From Azospirillum brasilense (GTDB taxonomy: Bacteria > Pseudomonadota > Alphaproteobacteria > Azospirillales > Azospirillaceae): 64,000 bases of DNA. The notes under the pieces are model-generated. The model did no database searches, was not told the origin of the DNA, and worked only from the letters and a program-made list of their open reading frames with translations. Positions 36,848 through 46,319 of this stretch are shown one piece after another. How positions within the stretch are numbered: the first letter of the stretch is position 1; each line of letters starts with the position of its first letter. The stretch lies in NCBI RefSeq assembly GCF_022023855.1, contig NZ_CP059449.1, positions 2,268,501 through 2,332,500 on the forward strand, given 5' to 3'. Both the position numbers and the translations under genes were made by a program.

Positions 36848-37915
36848 ATGATGGCGGAATCGGCGGCGGGGTCCAAGAGGATCGTCCATGGGAAAATCGT
36901 CCATGAGAGGATCGCTCAGGGTGAGATCATCCACGGCGGCGACCTCGACGCGGCGCGGGCGGCCTTTCCCGGGGCGCCGGAACCTTGGGTGGACCTGTCC
37001 ACCGGCATCAACCCCTGGCCTTACCCGCTGCCGCCCATCCCAGCCGAGGCTTGGGCGCGCCTGCCGGGCCGCTCCGCCGAAACCGCGCTGAGGGAGGCCG
37101 CGGCGGCCTGTTACGGCGCGCCGTCGCCGGACCGCGTCGCCGCCGCGGGCGGTTCCCAAGTGTTGATCCAGACACTGCCGCGGTTGCGACCTCCGGGGAC
37201 GGTCACCGTTCTGGGGCCGACCTACGCGGAGCACGCCGCGGGCTGGGCCAAGGCCGGGCATCGCGTGGCCGAAGTGGAATCGCTGGAGGGATGCGCCGCC
37301 GACGTGGTGGTGGTCGTGAACCCGAACAACCCGGACGGCCGCATCGTCCCGCCCGAAACGTTGCTGGCGCTGGCCGATCGGCAGGCGGCGCGGGGCGGTT
37401 GGCTGGTGGTGGACGAGGCCTTCGCCGAGGTCGCCCCGGACTGCAGCGTGGCCGCCGAGGCCGGGCGCGCCGGGCTGGTCATCCTGCGCTCCTTCGGGAA
37501 GTTCTTCGGGCTGGCCGGGGTGCGGCTCGGCTTCCTGCTCGGCGGGCCGGCCCTGGTCCGGGATGTGCGTGCCGCCGTGGGACCTTGGGCGGTGTCGGGT
37601 CCGGCGTTGGCGGTCGCCACGGCGGCGCTGTCGGATTCGGCGTGGATCGCCGCTACCCGGCGCCGTCTGGCCTACGCGGCGGCCCGCTTCGACGCCCGGT
37701 TGGTGGAAGCCGGGGTGCGCGTCGCCGGAGGCACGTCACTCTTTCGTCTCATAGACGATCCACAGTCTGCCGGGCTTTACAATGAGTTGGGCCGGGCTGG
37801 GGTGCTGGTGCGCCGGTTCGACTATCGGCAGGGGTGGCTGAGGCTGGGCCTGCCGGTGGACGAGGCGGCGGAAGACCGCGTGAAAACTGCGTGCGGAATG
37901 TTCAGAAACCGATAG
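36848..37915 (+). CDS. cobC: L-threonine-O-3-phosphate decarboxylase (CobC/CobD type)
   Basis: 355 residues; the reading frame has two ATGs (36848, 36851) after GGAAAGGAAGGGGCGGG. A PLP-dependent aminotransferase-fold enzyme that makes (R)-1-amino-2-propanol phosphate for the cobalamin nucleotide loop. It has HGGDLDAARAAFP near residue 29, DLSTGINPWPYP near residue 49, NPNNPDGRI and the PLP Lys in RSFGKFFGLAGVRLGFL near residue 220. The first ~28 residues (KRIVHGKIVHERIAQGEIIHGG) come from a degenerate repeat of ATCGTCCATG-like units. Many homologues begin close to the HGGD motif, so the extra N-terminus may be a local duplication. Confidence 0.92.
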   Translation: MMAESAAGSKRIVHGKIVHERIAQGEIIHGGDLDAARAAFPGAPEPWVDLSTGINPWPYPLPPIPAEAWARLPGRSAETALREAAAACYGAPSPDRVAAAGGSQVLIQTLPRLRPPGTVTVLGPTYAEHAAGWAKAGHRVAEVESLEGCAADVVVVVNPNNPDGRIVPPETLLALADRQAARGGWLVVDEAFAEVAPDCSVAAEAGRAGLVILRSFGKFFGLAGVRLGFLLGGPALVRDVRAAVGPWAVSGPALAVATAALSDSAWIAATRRRLAYAAARFDARLVEAGVRVAGGTSLFRLIDDPQSAGLYNELGRAGVLVRRFDYRQGWLRLGLPVDEAAEDRVKTACGMFRNR

Positions 37916-38049
37916 ATTTTGCGCTCAGGATAGGCGATCACCACCATAGCGCGACAAGATGGCACACAGGGGCAAAAACGCGCATCGGCTAACGTACTCC
38001 TTGTTTGCCCTATCGTGGCGCAAGAATCTTCCATGACGCTGTGGGGGCC

Positions 38050-39672
38050 ATGCTGGATTCGGTTGGTTCAATGAGTTCTTCTGGGGATGCGGAGGAAACC
38101 CGTGTGGCGCTGTGGCGTGTGTTCGACACGCTGCCGACGGGGGTCTGCGTCACCACGGACGCAGGAACCATCCTCTACGCCAACCCGGCCCTGCACGGTC
38201 TGCTGCGCTACCCTCTCGGTGGCCTGACCGGTCTCGACCTCGCGGCGCTGGAACCCGACGATGCCAATCTTCCGGCGTTGCCGGACGCGCCGGGGGAACG
38301 GCGATTGCGCTGCCAGGATGGCGGAGCCGTCTGGGTGGCTGAGTCGGTCGGTCCAACCACAGGCCCGCTGGGCGAGCGGCAGTCGCTGCGCGTCTACACC
38401 GACGTCAGCCACCACCGGCAGGCGCAAGCGGCGTTGCGTGACCAACTCCTGATGAAGGAGGTGCTGTTCGAGACGCTGCCGGTTCCCGTTTTCGTGAAGA
38501 ACGCGGCCGGCGAGTACACGGACTGCAACGACGCCTTCGAACGCTACACCGGCCTGGAGCGCGGCAGCATCGTCGCCAAGACCGCCTTCGCCGTGATGGA
38601 CCCGCGCATCGCCAAGGCGCACGCCGACCAGGATCGCGAGCTGACCGTCAATTGGGGCCAGCGCAGCTACGAGGAGGCGGTTCCCTTCGTCGGCGGCACC
38701 ACCCGCCTGTCCAGCCTGACCAAGGCCGTCTTCTGCGACAGCACCGGAAACCTGGGCGGCATCGTCGGCGTGATCCACGACCTGACCGAGGGGCTGCCCA
38801 GCGAGGAGCGGCTTCAGGCGATCCTGGAGCAGAGCCCGATCGGCGTGTCGGTGTCGCGCCGCGACGACGGCAAGATCATCTTCGTCAACACCCGCTTCGC
38901 CGAACTGATCGGTCTGAAGCGCGAGGATCTGATCGGCCGGCAGGCCCGCGACTATTACCTGGACCGGCACCAGCGAGAGCGGGTCATCGACCGTCTGCGC
39001 TCCTACGGGTCGGTGACCAACATGGAGGTGCAGTTCCGTCGAGCCGACGGGTCGTCCTTCTGGACGCTGTTCACGGTCAATCAAGCGGTGATCCAGGGCG
39101 TTCAGGTGAACCTCGCCTGGATCTACGACTACACCGACCGCCGGAACATGGAGGAGGCGCTGCGGGACATGGCGTCCCGCGATCCTCTGACGGGGATCTA
39201 CAACCGGCGTTCCTTCATGGAGCTGGCGCGCTCGCAACTGGCCCGCGCCCACCGCTTCAGCGAGCCGATGTCGGTCTTCGTTCTGGACGTGGACCATTTC
39301 AAGCGCATCAACGACAGCTACGGCCACGCCACCGGCGATGACGCCCTGCGCATGGTGGCCGGCGGTTGTCAGGCCATCCTGCGCGAATACGACATTCTCG
39401 GCCGGCTCGGCGGCGAAGAGTTCGTGGTGGTCCTGCCCGGCGCCACCGCAGAGGAATCCCGCGTGGTGGCGGAACGGGTGCGCCGCCATCTGTCCCGCAT
39501 GGCCATTCCCGGGCCGGAAGGCCGTTTCCATCTCACCAGCAGCATCGGCATCGCGGCATTGGACGGTTCCTACGACACTCTGGAAAAGGCGATCCACCGG
39601 GCCGACCTCGCCCTATACCGGGCCAAGCGCGAGGGCCGGAATCGTGTCGTGGTCTACGAACCGGGCATGTGA
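38050..39672 (+). CDS. Diguanylate cyclase with three PAS domains
   Basis: 540 residues from the ATG at 38050 (another ATG at 38071). PAS 1 spans about 18-130 (LPTGVCVTTDAGTILYANPAL), PAS 2 about 138-255 (LPVPVFVKNAAGEYTDCNDAFERYTG), PAS 3 about 262-375 (SPIGVSVSRRDDGKIIFVNTRFAELIG). The GGDEF domain (about 385-537) has DPLTGIYNRRSFMELA, DVDHFKRINDSYGH, the active GGEEF and the inhibitory I-site RxxD five residues before it (REYD-ILGRL-GGEEF). So it should make cyclic di-GMP with product inhibition. No membrane segment: a soluble sensor. It lies next to the PAS/MCP pair. Confidence 0.93.
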   Translation: MLDSVGSMSSSGDAEETRVALWRVFDTLPTGVCVTTDAGTILYANPALHGLLRYPLGGLTGLDLAALEPDDANLPALPDAPGERRLRCQDGGAVWVAESVGPTTGPLGERQSLRVYTDVSHHRQAQAALRDQLLMKEVLFETLPVPVFVKNAAGEYTDCNDAFERYTGLERGSIVAKTAFAVMDPRIAKAHADQDRELTVNWGQRSYEEAVPFVGGTTRLSSLTKAVFCDSTGNLGGIVGVIHDLTEGLPSEERLQAILEQSPIGVSVSRRDDGKIIFVNTRFAELIGLKREDLIGRQARDYYLDRHQRERVIDRLRSYGSVTNMEVQFRRADGSSFWTLFTVNQAVIQGVQVNLAWIYDYTDRRNMEEALRDMASRDPLTGIYNRRSFMELARSQLARAHRFSEPMSVFVLDVDHFKRINDSYGHATGDDALRMVAGGCQAILREYDILGRLGGEEFVVVLPGATAEESRVVAERVRRHLSRMAIPGPEGRFHLTSSIGIAALDGSYDTLEKAIHRADLALYRAKREGRNRVVVYEPGM

Positions 39673-39940
39673 TCCACCACCTCCGGGAGAGCATCGATCC
39701 AATCCGCTTCGTGACTTGTGCTGTGTTTTCCCTTCGGACTCCGTGTCGTTCGCCCAGATTCAACCCTTTTTGCGCGTGACGCATGTGGTACAATTTGCCG
39801 CAGCCGAACGCCGCTCGTTTTTAAAGCCATCCAATTATTACGTACGCTATGAGTCGAGGGCAGAAGATATTACCAACGGTTGGGTTGGTGACCTGTTTGT
39901 CGGGTGATTGCGTTCACCGGCGTTTGAAAGGCGGACGGTC

Positions 39941-40492
39941 ATGGCGGTCGGCACGGGCGGCACACACGGTACCCTGACCGGGCGGGAGCGGACCTTTCAC
40001 CGCGATGAGATCATCGTCTCGAAGACGGATCTCAAGGGGCGCATCACCTACGCCAACGACGTGTTCCTGCGCATCAGTGGCTACAGCGAAGCGGAGCTGC
40101 TGGGGCAACCGCACAACATCGTCCGCCATTCCGACATGCCGCGCTGCGTCTACAAGCTGCTGTGGACCCGCATCGAATCCGGAAGCGAAATCTTCGCCTA
40201 TGTGATCAACCGGGCGAAGGACGGCGACCATTATTGGGTGTTCGCCCATGTCACGCCGGTGTTCGGCAATCCGGACAGCGGAAACGGGCGGACCATCACC
40301 GGTTACCATTCGAGCCGGCGGGTGCCGGCGCGTTCCGCGGTGGACGCGGCGGCGGGCCTCTACGCCGCGCTGCGGGCGGAAGAGGCGCGGCACGCCGACC
40401 GGAACGCGGCCATGGCGGCCTCCGGTGCCATGCTGGAAAAACTCCTGCGCGACAAGGGCACGAGCTATGACGAGTTTGTCTTCAGTCTCTAA
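39941..40492 (+). CDS. Aer-like PAS sensor protein (redox/oxygen)
   Basis: 183 residues from the ATG at 39941. A single PAS domain of the Aer type: [45 protein letters not shown]. The RHxDMP residues that contact FAD in Aer are kept, so a flavin-based redox sensor is likely. The C-terminal part is helical and ends YDEFVFSL. The next gene, a chemoreceptor signalling unit, overlaps its 3' end by 26 bp in another frame. Together they are as long as one typical PAS-MCP. Confidence 0.9.
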   Translation: MAVGTGGTHGTLTGRERTFHRDEIIVSKTDLKGRITYANDVFLRISGYSEAELLGQPHNIVRHSDMPRCVYKLLWTRIESGSEIFAYVINRAKDGDHYWVFAHVTPVFGNPDSGNGRTITGYHSSRRVPARSAVDAAAGLYAALRAEEARHADRNAAMAASGAMLEKLLRDKGTSYDEFVFSL

Positions 40493-41771
40493 ATCGCTCG
40501 CCGCCACCGCTTTGGCCGCCCTGCTGTCGGGGGCACAGGCGGTGTATGGTCTCGCCGCCGGCGACGCCGCCGCCCTGCTGGGCCTGCTGGCGGTTCTTCC
40601 CTGTCTTGCCGCTATCCGCTGGCTGGTGCTCACCAACCGGACCATCCGGAAGGCCAGCACGGTCATCGCCGCGGCCGAGAAGGGTGACCTTCAGCCACGC
40701 ATCCTGAACATCCACGGCGCCAGCCCGATCGCGGACATGCTGCGGACCATCAACCGCCTGCTCGACCGCGTCGAATCCTTCGGCAAGGAGGCCAACGCCG
40801 CCATGCAGCACGCGGCGGAGGGGCAATACTACCGGCGCATCGTGATGACCGGCATGGTCGGTGAATTCGGCGCCTACGCCCGCCAGATCAACGACGGGCT
40901 GGCGGCCATGGACGGCAAGAGCCGCGAGTTCGTCGAGAGCGCGACCCGCATCGGCGCCAACATCAAGGAGGTGGCGCAGAGCCTGTCGGCCAGCGCCGCC
41001 CAGCTCGAAGCGTCCTCCACCGCCATGACGGCGACCGCCGCCACGGCCAGCGAGCAGTCCTTCTCCGCGGCCTCCGCGGCCGAGCAGGTGTCCTCGAATG
41101 TGGACGGAGTGGCCGCGGCGACCGGCGAGGTGTCGGGAGCCATCGGCGAGGTGGCCCAGGGCGTGTCCCGCACCGCCGATCTCGCCCGCAGTTCGGTGGA
41201 GAAGGTGCGGGAAGCCGACGCCACCATCCGCTCCCTGCTGGCCGCCTCCGATCAGATCGGCGCTGTGGTGCAACTCATCAACGACATCGCCAGCCAGACC
41301 AACCTGCTGGCCCTCAACGCCACGATCGAGGCGGCGCGGGCCGGGGAGGCCGGCAAGGGATTCGCCGTGGTCGCGACGGAGGTGAAGAACCTCGCCAACC
41401 AGACCGCCAAGGCGACGGAGGACATCACCGCGCAGATCACCCAGGTCCAGTCGGTGACCCGCGACACGGCGGCGGTGATCCAGCATGTCGGCGGCATGAT
41501 CCATGACATCGACGAGATCGCCGTGGGCATCGCCGGTGCCGCCGAACAGCAGAGCGCGGCCATCGACGAGATCAGCCGCTCCATCCGCGAGGCGTCGGCC
41601 GGCGTGCGCACCGTTGCCGACGCGGTGACCAGCGTGTCGTCCGGCGCGCAGGACGCCAGCGCCGCCGCCAGCCAGGTCCTGTCCTCCGCCGGCGAACTGG
41701 CGCGCCGCGCCGTGACCTTGAACGGCGACATCGACAATTTCGTCGCGCGCGTTTGCGGCGGGCAGCGTTGA
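40467..41771 (+). CDS. Methyl-accepting chemotaxis protein (signalling half of an Aer-like pair)
   Basis: 434 residues from the ATG at 40467. Residues ~8-60 hold two hydrophobic stretches with almost no periplasmic loop, followed by a HAMP-like region ([22 protein letters not shown], then [18 protein letters not shown]). A long coiled coil carries the conserved hairpin tip [33 protein letters not shown] near residue 270, where CheA and CheW bind. No periplasmic ligand-binding domain and no C-terminal CheR-binding pentapeptide. The input should come from the overlapping PAS protein, forming a split aerotaxis receptor (inference). Confidence 0.93.
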   Translation: MTSLSSVSKSLAATALAALLSGAQAVYGLAAGDAAALLGLLAVLPCLAAIRWLVLTNRTIRKASTVIAAAEKGDLQPRILNIHGASPIADMLRTINRLLDRVESFGKEANAAMQHAAEGQYYRRIVMTGMVGEFGAYARQINDGLAAMDGKSREFVESATRIGANIKEVAQSLSASAAQLEASSTAMTATAATASEQSFSAASAAEQVSSNVDGVAAATGEVSGAIGEVAQGVSRTADLARSSVEKVREADATIRSLLAASDQIGAVVQLINDIASQTNLLALNATIEAARAGEAGKGFAVVATEVKNLANQTAKATEDITAQITQVQSVTRDTAAVIQHVGGMIHDIDEIAVGIAGAAEQQSAAIDEISRSIREASAGVRTVADAVTSVSSGAQDASAAASQVLSSAGELARRAVTLNGDIDNFVARVCGGQR

Positions 41772-41821
41772 GGATCGGCGGTGGGCGCCCCGACGCTGCG
41801 TGAGGGTGGTTCCGGGCGTGT

Positions 41822-44800
41822 CTATTTGTCCGCGGACGCGTCCATCGGCAGCTCTGTCATCTCCAGCCCGGCCCGCACATCGTCCGGCGGTGTGCAGGCC
41901 CGCTCAGCGTCCTTGAGTGCGGCGTCCAAAGCCTGGATGCGATCCCTGCCGATGCCGGCGGCATCCCCGCGGCGGGCCGCGGCGACCAGTCCGCCGGCCA
42001 GCGCGGAGGCCTGAGCGAAACCGACATTCCCCGCGGAACCCTTGAGGATATGGGCCTCGCGTTCCACGGCCCGGAAATCGCCGTCCTGGGCACCCCGCCT
42101 CAGCCGGTCGAGATGGCCCGGCGCTTCGCGAAGGAACGTGTCCATCAACAGGCCGAATCCTTCGTCGCCAAGCGCGTCGCGCAAGTCCTGGCGTTTGGCG
42201 TGGTCGATGCGCGGCGGCGGGATCTCGGTCTCCGGCGACGGATTCCGGGGGGTGGGTCCGCTTCCTCGCGGAAGGCCGCTCCATCGCGCGACGGTAAGCA
42301 GGAGTTGGTCCGCCACAATGGGCTTGGGCAGGTAATCATCCATCCCTGCAGCCAGGCAGATGGCTTGGTCGCCTTCCATAACGTTGGCAGTCATGGCGAC
42401 GATGGGAACACGGGCGGCAATTCCACCCATCCGGCGGATCGCCCGGGTCGCCGCCAGACCGTCCATCTCCGGCATCTGCACGTCCATCAGGACGAGGTCG
42501 TAGGGCAGGGCGGCGACGGCGTTGACCGCCTCCAGACCGTTCGACACGGAATCGACCGCGTGGCCGGCCCGGCGCAGCAAGGCCAACGTGACCTGAAGGT
42601 TTACCGGATTGTCCTCCGCCACCAGGATGCGGCGGCGGGCCGAGCCGGTCGATGGGGCGCCGGGTGGTGTCGGTACGGCCAAAGGCCCGCCCGAGCGTGG
42701 GGGCGGTGGCGGTGAGACGTCCGGCTTGCCGGCGGGGCCCGCATCCGGCTGCGCAGCCCTGGGGACCCGCGTGGCGAACAGACGCGACACCGCGGTGCGC
42801 AACGCCGTGGACCGGATGGGCTTGACGATCCGCACGTCGACGACGGCGGCTTCCTCCTCCGTCTCGCCCATGCGATGGGAGGTGGCCAGCGCCAGAGGCA
42901 GCTCGGCCAGCGCCGGTACGGCGCGGATGCGAGCGGCCAACTCCGGACCGGTCAGGCCCGGCATGCAATGATCGAGAATGGCGGCGTCGAACGACCGGCC
43001 CGTCGCGTGCGCCCTCAGAAGCCGGTGAAGGGCGTCCTCTCCCGTTGCAGCGGACTCGGTCTCCAGGCCCATGGCGGCGAGCTGACGGGCAAGCAGGTCG
43101 CGGTTCACCGCCAGATCATCCACCAGAAGAATGCGCCGCCCGGCCCAGACGCCCGGCGCTTGCGGCGCCGATGCGGCGTCAGTCGGAGTGCCGCGCCACA
43201 ACGGAATGACGACCCAGAAGACGCTGCCCTCGCCGGGCATGCTGTGAACGCCGATCCGCCCGCCCATCAGTTCCGCGAGCCGCTTGCAGATGGCGAGACC
43301 GAGACCCGTTCCACCGTGGCGCCGGGCCGACGACCCGTCCACCTGACTGAACATCGTGAAGAGACGCTTGTGGTCCGCCGCAGCGATGCCGATTCCGGTG
43401 TCCCTCACCTCGAAACGAATGGTCACCGGGGTCTCTTGCGGGGCCGGGATCACAGAATCACCCGGTTCCGCTCGGTCATCGGCTCCGGCGGCGGTGTCAT
43501 CCTGTTCCACCGACAGCACGATGGTCACGCTGCCCTGGTCGGTGAACTTGATCGCGTTGCCGGCAAGGTTGATGAGGATCTGGCGCAGGCGTCCAGGATC
43601 GCCGCGCAAAGGTCCGTACAAGGCCGGCGGGACGTAGCAAGCCAGTTCCAGGCCCTTGGCGGTGGCGCGCGGAGCCAGCAGTTCCACCACGCTTTCCACC
43701 AGCGGCACGGCTTCGAAGTCAGACACCTCCAAGGTGAGGCGCCCGGCATCGATCTTGGAGAAGTCCAGGATGTCGTTGATGATGGTCAACAGCGATTCCG
43801 CGGAGTCGCGAATGGTGTCGGCGTAGCCGCGCTGCTCCTCGTCCAGGTGGGTTTCCTGGAGAAGCCCGGCCATGCCGATCACTCCGTTCATGGGCGTTCG
43901 GATCTCGTGGCTCATGGTCGCCAGGAATTCCATCTTGCTGCGCTGCCCGGCCTCGGCCTTCTCCTTGGCCTCGGTCAGAGCCCGCTCGACCCGCTTGCGC
44001 TCCGACATGTCGCGGAAGAAGGCGGCGAAGAGGATGCCATGCTGCGTCTGCACTTCGGCCAGCGACAGGTCGAGGGGGAACACTTCGCCATCCATCCGCA
44101 GCCCGTTCACCTCCCGCGTGTAATTCGGGCCGATCCGGTGGGCACCGGCGGCGATGGCCTCCATGACGCGGTTGTGGGTCGGGTGGTGCTGCGGCTCCAT
44201 CAACTCCTGCACATGACGCCCGATCAGGTTACCGGGCGGGTAGCCGAAGATGCGGTGGGCCGCGGTATTCGCGGTCTCGATCACGCCATCCGACCGCGCC
44301 GTCAGGATGCCCTCGACGGCGGTTTCCAGAAGCGCGTTGAAACGGGCGTTGCCGTCTTCGAGCTGGGCGTCCTTGCGGCGCAGCAGGGTCAGCGCGGTGG
44401 CGAACAGCAGGATGACCAGGCTGGCGCCCAGCGCGATCCCGGCAATCTCCATCTGGTTGGTCCACCAACCCGCCAGCTCCTCGTCCTCGCTGCGGCTGAT
44501 CGCCAGAACCAACGGCCAGAGCGGCGTGGCGCGGTAGGCGGTGATGCGCTTCTGACCGTCCCGGCCGGTTTCGTGGAACACGCCGCCTTCCGACATGGGA
44601 AGATGGACGCGGAACAGCTCCGCCCCGGCCATCGGCGTGCCGATGCCGTCCGTTCCGTCCTGGGGAAGCTGGGTCAGAAGCAATCCGTCCCGACGGTAGA
44701 GCGACGCCGTGCCGTGCAGCCCGTTTCGCACCGCACGGAAAATGCTTTGCAGATATTCAGGATTGACCGAGGCGACGGCGACGCCGAGAAGCGTCCCATC

Positions 44801-45358
44801 CGCTCCACGGATTGCCCGGCTCATCGGCAGGACCCACTTGCCGGACCGGTCATCCGCAGCGCCAGCCGGCGCCAGAAACCGTCCGCGCACCGGGGCGCCG
44901 ATGTAAAGACCCTGGCTTTGCCCGGAAAGTTGGGTGCGAAACAGATCCATCTCCGCGAAGGAGGAGCCGAGCAGACGGGGATCTTCCGTGGTCGCCACCA
45001 GAACGCCCCGGCGGTCGAACACGGACAGGCCGCGGAGGTGCGGCGACCGGCGCAGCCGTTCCTGGAGCAGCTGGGGCGATGACCCTTCCCAGCCTTCCAT
45101 GGGGTGGCCGTGCAGCAGATTGCCGATGCTGACCGCCTCACCCACCGAGGCCAGCGTCACGTCCACCGCCTGGACTGTTCGGCTGACCGAAGCCTCCAGC
45201 GCACTCGCCAAATCATCGATGTTTTCCGCCGCATTCTTCAACGCCAGGGCGCGGTCGGCATGGACGTCGTAGGCGACCTCGAACACAAGGGCCATCACCG
45301 ACAAGAAGGCCAACGCGAGAAGGGCGCCCCGATGCTGGAACAGGGCAAGCTTGGCCAT
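41822..45358 (-). CDS. Hybrid sensor histidine kinase (dCache-like sensor, PAS, HisKA, HATPase, two receivers, HPt)
   Basis: 1178 residues from the ATG at 45358. A membrane segment (about 8-28) precedes a periplasmic Cache-like sensor of ~270 residues and a second segment (about 305-330). Then PAS (about 345-465, ALLETAVEGILTARSDGVIETANTAAHRIFG), HisKA (FLATMSHEIRTPMNGVIGMAGLL) and HATPase (NAIKFTDQGS, GTGLGLAICKRLAELMGG). Receiver 1 has its Asp in AILDHCMPG, receiver 2 in VLMDVQMPEMDG, and the C-terminal HPt has its His in AHILKGSAGN. A complete phosphorelay in one chain; the output protein is not evident. It is divergent from a solute-binding protein gene. Confidence 0.95.
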   Translation of the reverse strand: MAKLALFQHRGALLALAFLSVMALVFEVAYDVHADRALALKNAAENIDDLASALEASVSRTVQAVDVTLASVGEAVSIGNLLHGHPMEGWEGSSPQLLQERLRRSPHLRGLSVFDRRGVLVATTEDPRLLGSSFAEMDLFRTQLSGQSQGLYIGAPVRGRFLAPAGAADDRSGKWVLPMSRAIRGADGTLLGVAVASVNPEYLQSIFRAVRNGLHGTASLYRRDGLLLTQLPQDGTDGIGTPMAGAELFRVHLPMSEGGVFHETGRDGQKRITAYRATPLWPLVLAISRSEDEELAGWWTNQMEIAGIALGASLVILLFATALTLLRRKDAQLEDGNARFNALLETAVEGILTARSDGVIETANTAAHRIFGYPPGNLIGRHVQELMEPQHHPTHNRVMEAIAAGAHRIGPNYTREVNGLRMDGEVFPLDLSLAEVQTQHGILFAAFFRDMSERKRVERALTEAKEKAEAGQRSKMEFLATMSHEIRTPMNGVIGMAGLLQETHLDEEQRGYADTIRDSAESLLTIINDILDFSKIDAGRLTLEVSDFEAVPLVESVVELLAPRATAKGLELACYVPPALYGPLRGDPGRLRQILINLAGNAIKFTDQGSVTIVLSVEQDDTAAGADDRAEPGDSVIPAPQETPVTIRFEVRDTGIGIAAADHKRLFTMFSQVDGSSARRHGGTGLGLAICKRLAELMGGRIGVHSMPGEGSVFWVVIPLWRGTPTDAASAPQAPGVWAGRRILLVDDLAVNRDLLARQLAAMGLETESAATGEDALHRLLRAHATGRSFDAAILDHCMPGLTGPELAARIRAVPALAELPLALATSHRMGETEEEAAVVDVRIVKPIRSTALRTAVSRLFATRVPRAAQPDAGPAGKPDVSPPPPPRSGGPLAVPTPPGAPSTGSARRRILVAEDNPVNLQVTLALLRRAGHAVDSVSNGLEAVNAVAALPYDLVLMDVQMPEMDGLAATRAIRRMGGIAARVPIVAMTANVMEGDQAICLAAGMDDYLPKPIVADQLLLTVARWSGLPRGSGPTPRNPSPETEIPPPRIDHAKRQDLRDALGDEGFGLLMDTFLREAPGHLDRLRRGAQDGDFRAVEREAHILKGSAGNVGFAQASALAGGLVAAARRGDAAGIGRDRIQALDAALKDAERACTPPDDVRAGLEMTELPMDASADK

Positions 45359-45476
45359 CACGCGTGGCTCCGTGCGGTGTGCTGATGTCCTGCGAATCTT
45401 AACAGCGGGCAGGCGATTCGCAAGCATGCGCTGTGCTTCACGAGGGCGCAGTGCTATCCTGTCGCGGATATTGGGG

Positions 45477-46316
45477 ATGGTTCGGGGGTCCGAGGTCGTG
45501 CGGCGTCTTTCCATCGCACTGACGGCGTTGGCGCTTCACGCGGCACTCCAGTCGGTGTTCCTGGTGTCCGGAGCGGCGCCGGTCCGGGCGGAAGGCCGGC
45601 TTGACCGGGTGCAGCGCACCGGGCTGCTGCGCGTGTGCATCTGGCCGGACTATTACGCCATTTCCTTCCGCAGTTCATACAGCGGGGAACTCCAGGGCCT
45701 CGACATCGACATGGCGCGGGCCTTCGCCCACGATCTGGGCGCACGGGTGAGCTTCGTGGAAAGCAGCTTTCCGAATTTCGTCGCCGATCTGCTGAGCGAC
45801 CGATGCGACATCGGCATGTTCGGCATCGGGGTCACGGCGGCCCGTGCCGAAATGGTCGCCTTCAGCCAGCCCTACCTGCGCAGCGGCATCTACGCCGTAT
45901 CCTCCCAGACGCACCCGCGCATCCTGCGGTGGGACGATCTGGACCAGGATGGCATGGTGGTGGCGGTTCAGAAGGGCACCGTCATGGACGACTACGCCAG
46001 CCTCGCCTTCCGCAAAGCCAGCGTCCGCATCGTCTCCGGCCCGCTGGAGCGGGAGGAGGAGGTCCAGTCGGGACGCGCCGACGCCTTTCTCACCGATTAC
46101 CCCTATGGCCAGCGGATGCTTGCCTTTCACCAGTGGGCGCACCTGATCGCACCGGAAAATCCGGTCCAGACCACGCCCTACGCCTACGCCGTGGCGCCGG
46201 GGGACCCGCTGTGGCTGGACCGGGTCAATCGGTTCGTCGCTGCGGTCAAGCGCGACGGGCGGCTTGAGAGCGCCGCCGCCCGATTCCGCCTCACCCCCAT
46301 CGTGGCGCGGGACTGA
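45477..46316 (+). CDS. Periplasmic solute-binding protein, family 3
   Basis: 279 residues from the ATG at 45477; a GTG at 45498 is an equally possible start. A signal peptide (RRLSIALTALALHAALQSVFLVSGAAPVRA) is followed by the family 3 fold: RVQRTGLLRVCIWPDYYAISFR, LQGLDIDMARAFAHDLGARVSFVESSFPNFV and MVVAVQKGTVMDDYASLAF. No permease or ATPase is adjacent; the divergent hybrid kinase 118 bp away has a periplasmic sensor domain. A signalling role with that kinase is more likely than transport (inference). Confidence 0.82.
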   Translation: MVRGSEVVRRLSIALTALALHAALQSVFLVSGAAPVRAEGRLDRVQRTGLLRVCIWPDYYAISFRSSYSGELQGLDIDMARAFAHDLGARVSFVESSFPNFVADLLSDRCDIGMFGIGVTAARAEMVAFSQPYLRSGIYAVSSQTHPRILRWDDLDQDGMVVAVQKGTVMDDYASLAFRKASVRIVSGPLEREEEVQSGRADAFLTDYPYGQRMLAFHQWAHLIAPENPVQTTPYAYAVAPGDPLWLDRVNRFVAAVKRDGRLESAAARFRLTPIVARD

Positions 46317-46319
46317 CCG

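Noticed and set aside
40440..40500. Simple sequencing frameshift joining the PAS and MCP genes
   Set aside because: Not excluded, but each half has a plausible own start or end and the PAS protein ends in a family-typical C-terminus, so I annotated two genes.
42875..45082. 735-codon rightward open frame
   Set aside because: Antisense to the hybrid kinase; composition typical of a shadow frame.
46317..46319. Terminator between the solute-binding protein gene and kup
   Set aside because: The two stop codons are 3 bp apart and no hairpin with T-run is visible, so transcripts probably overlap.
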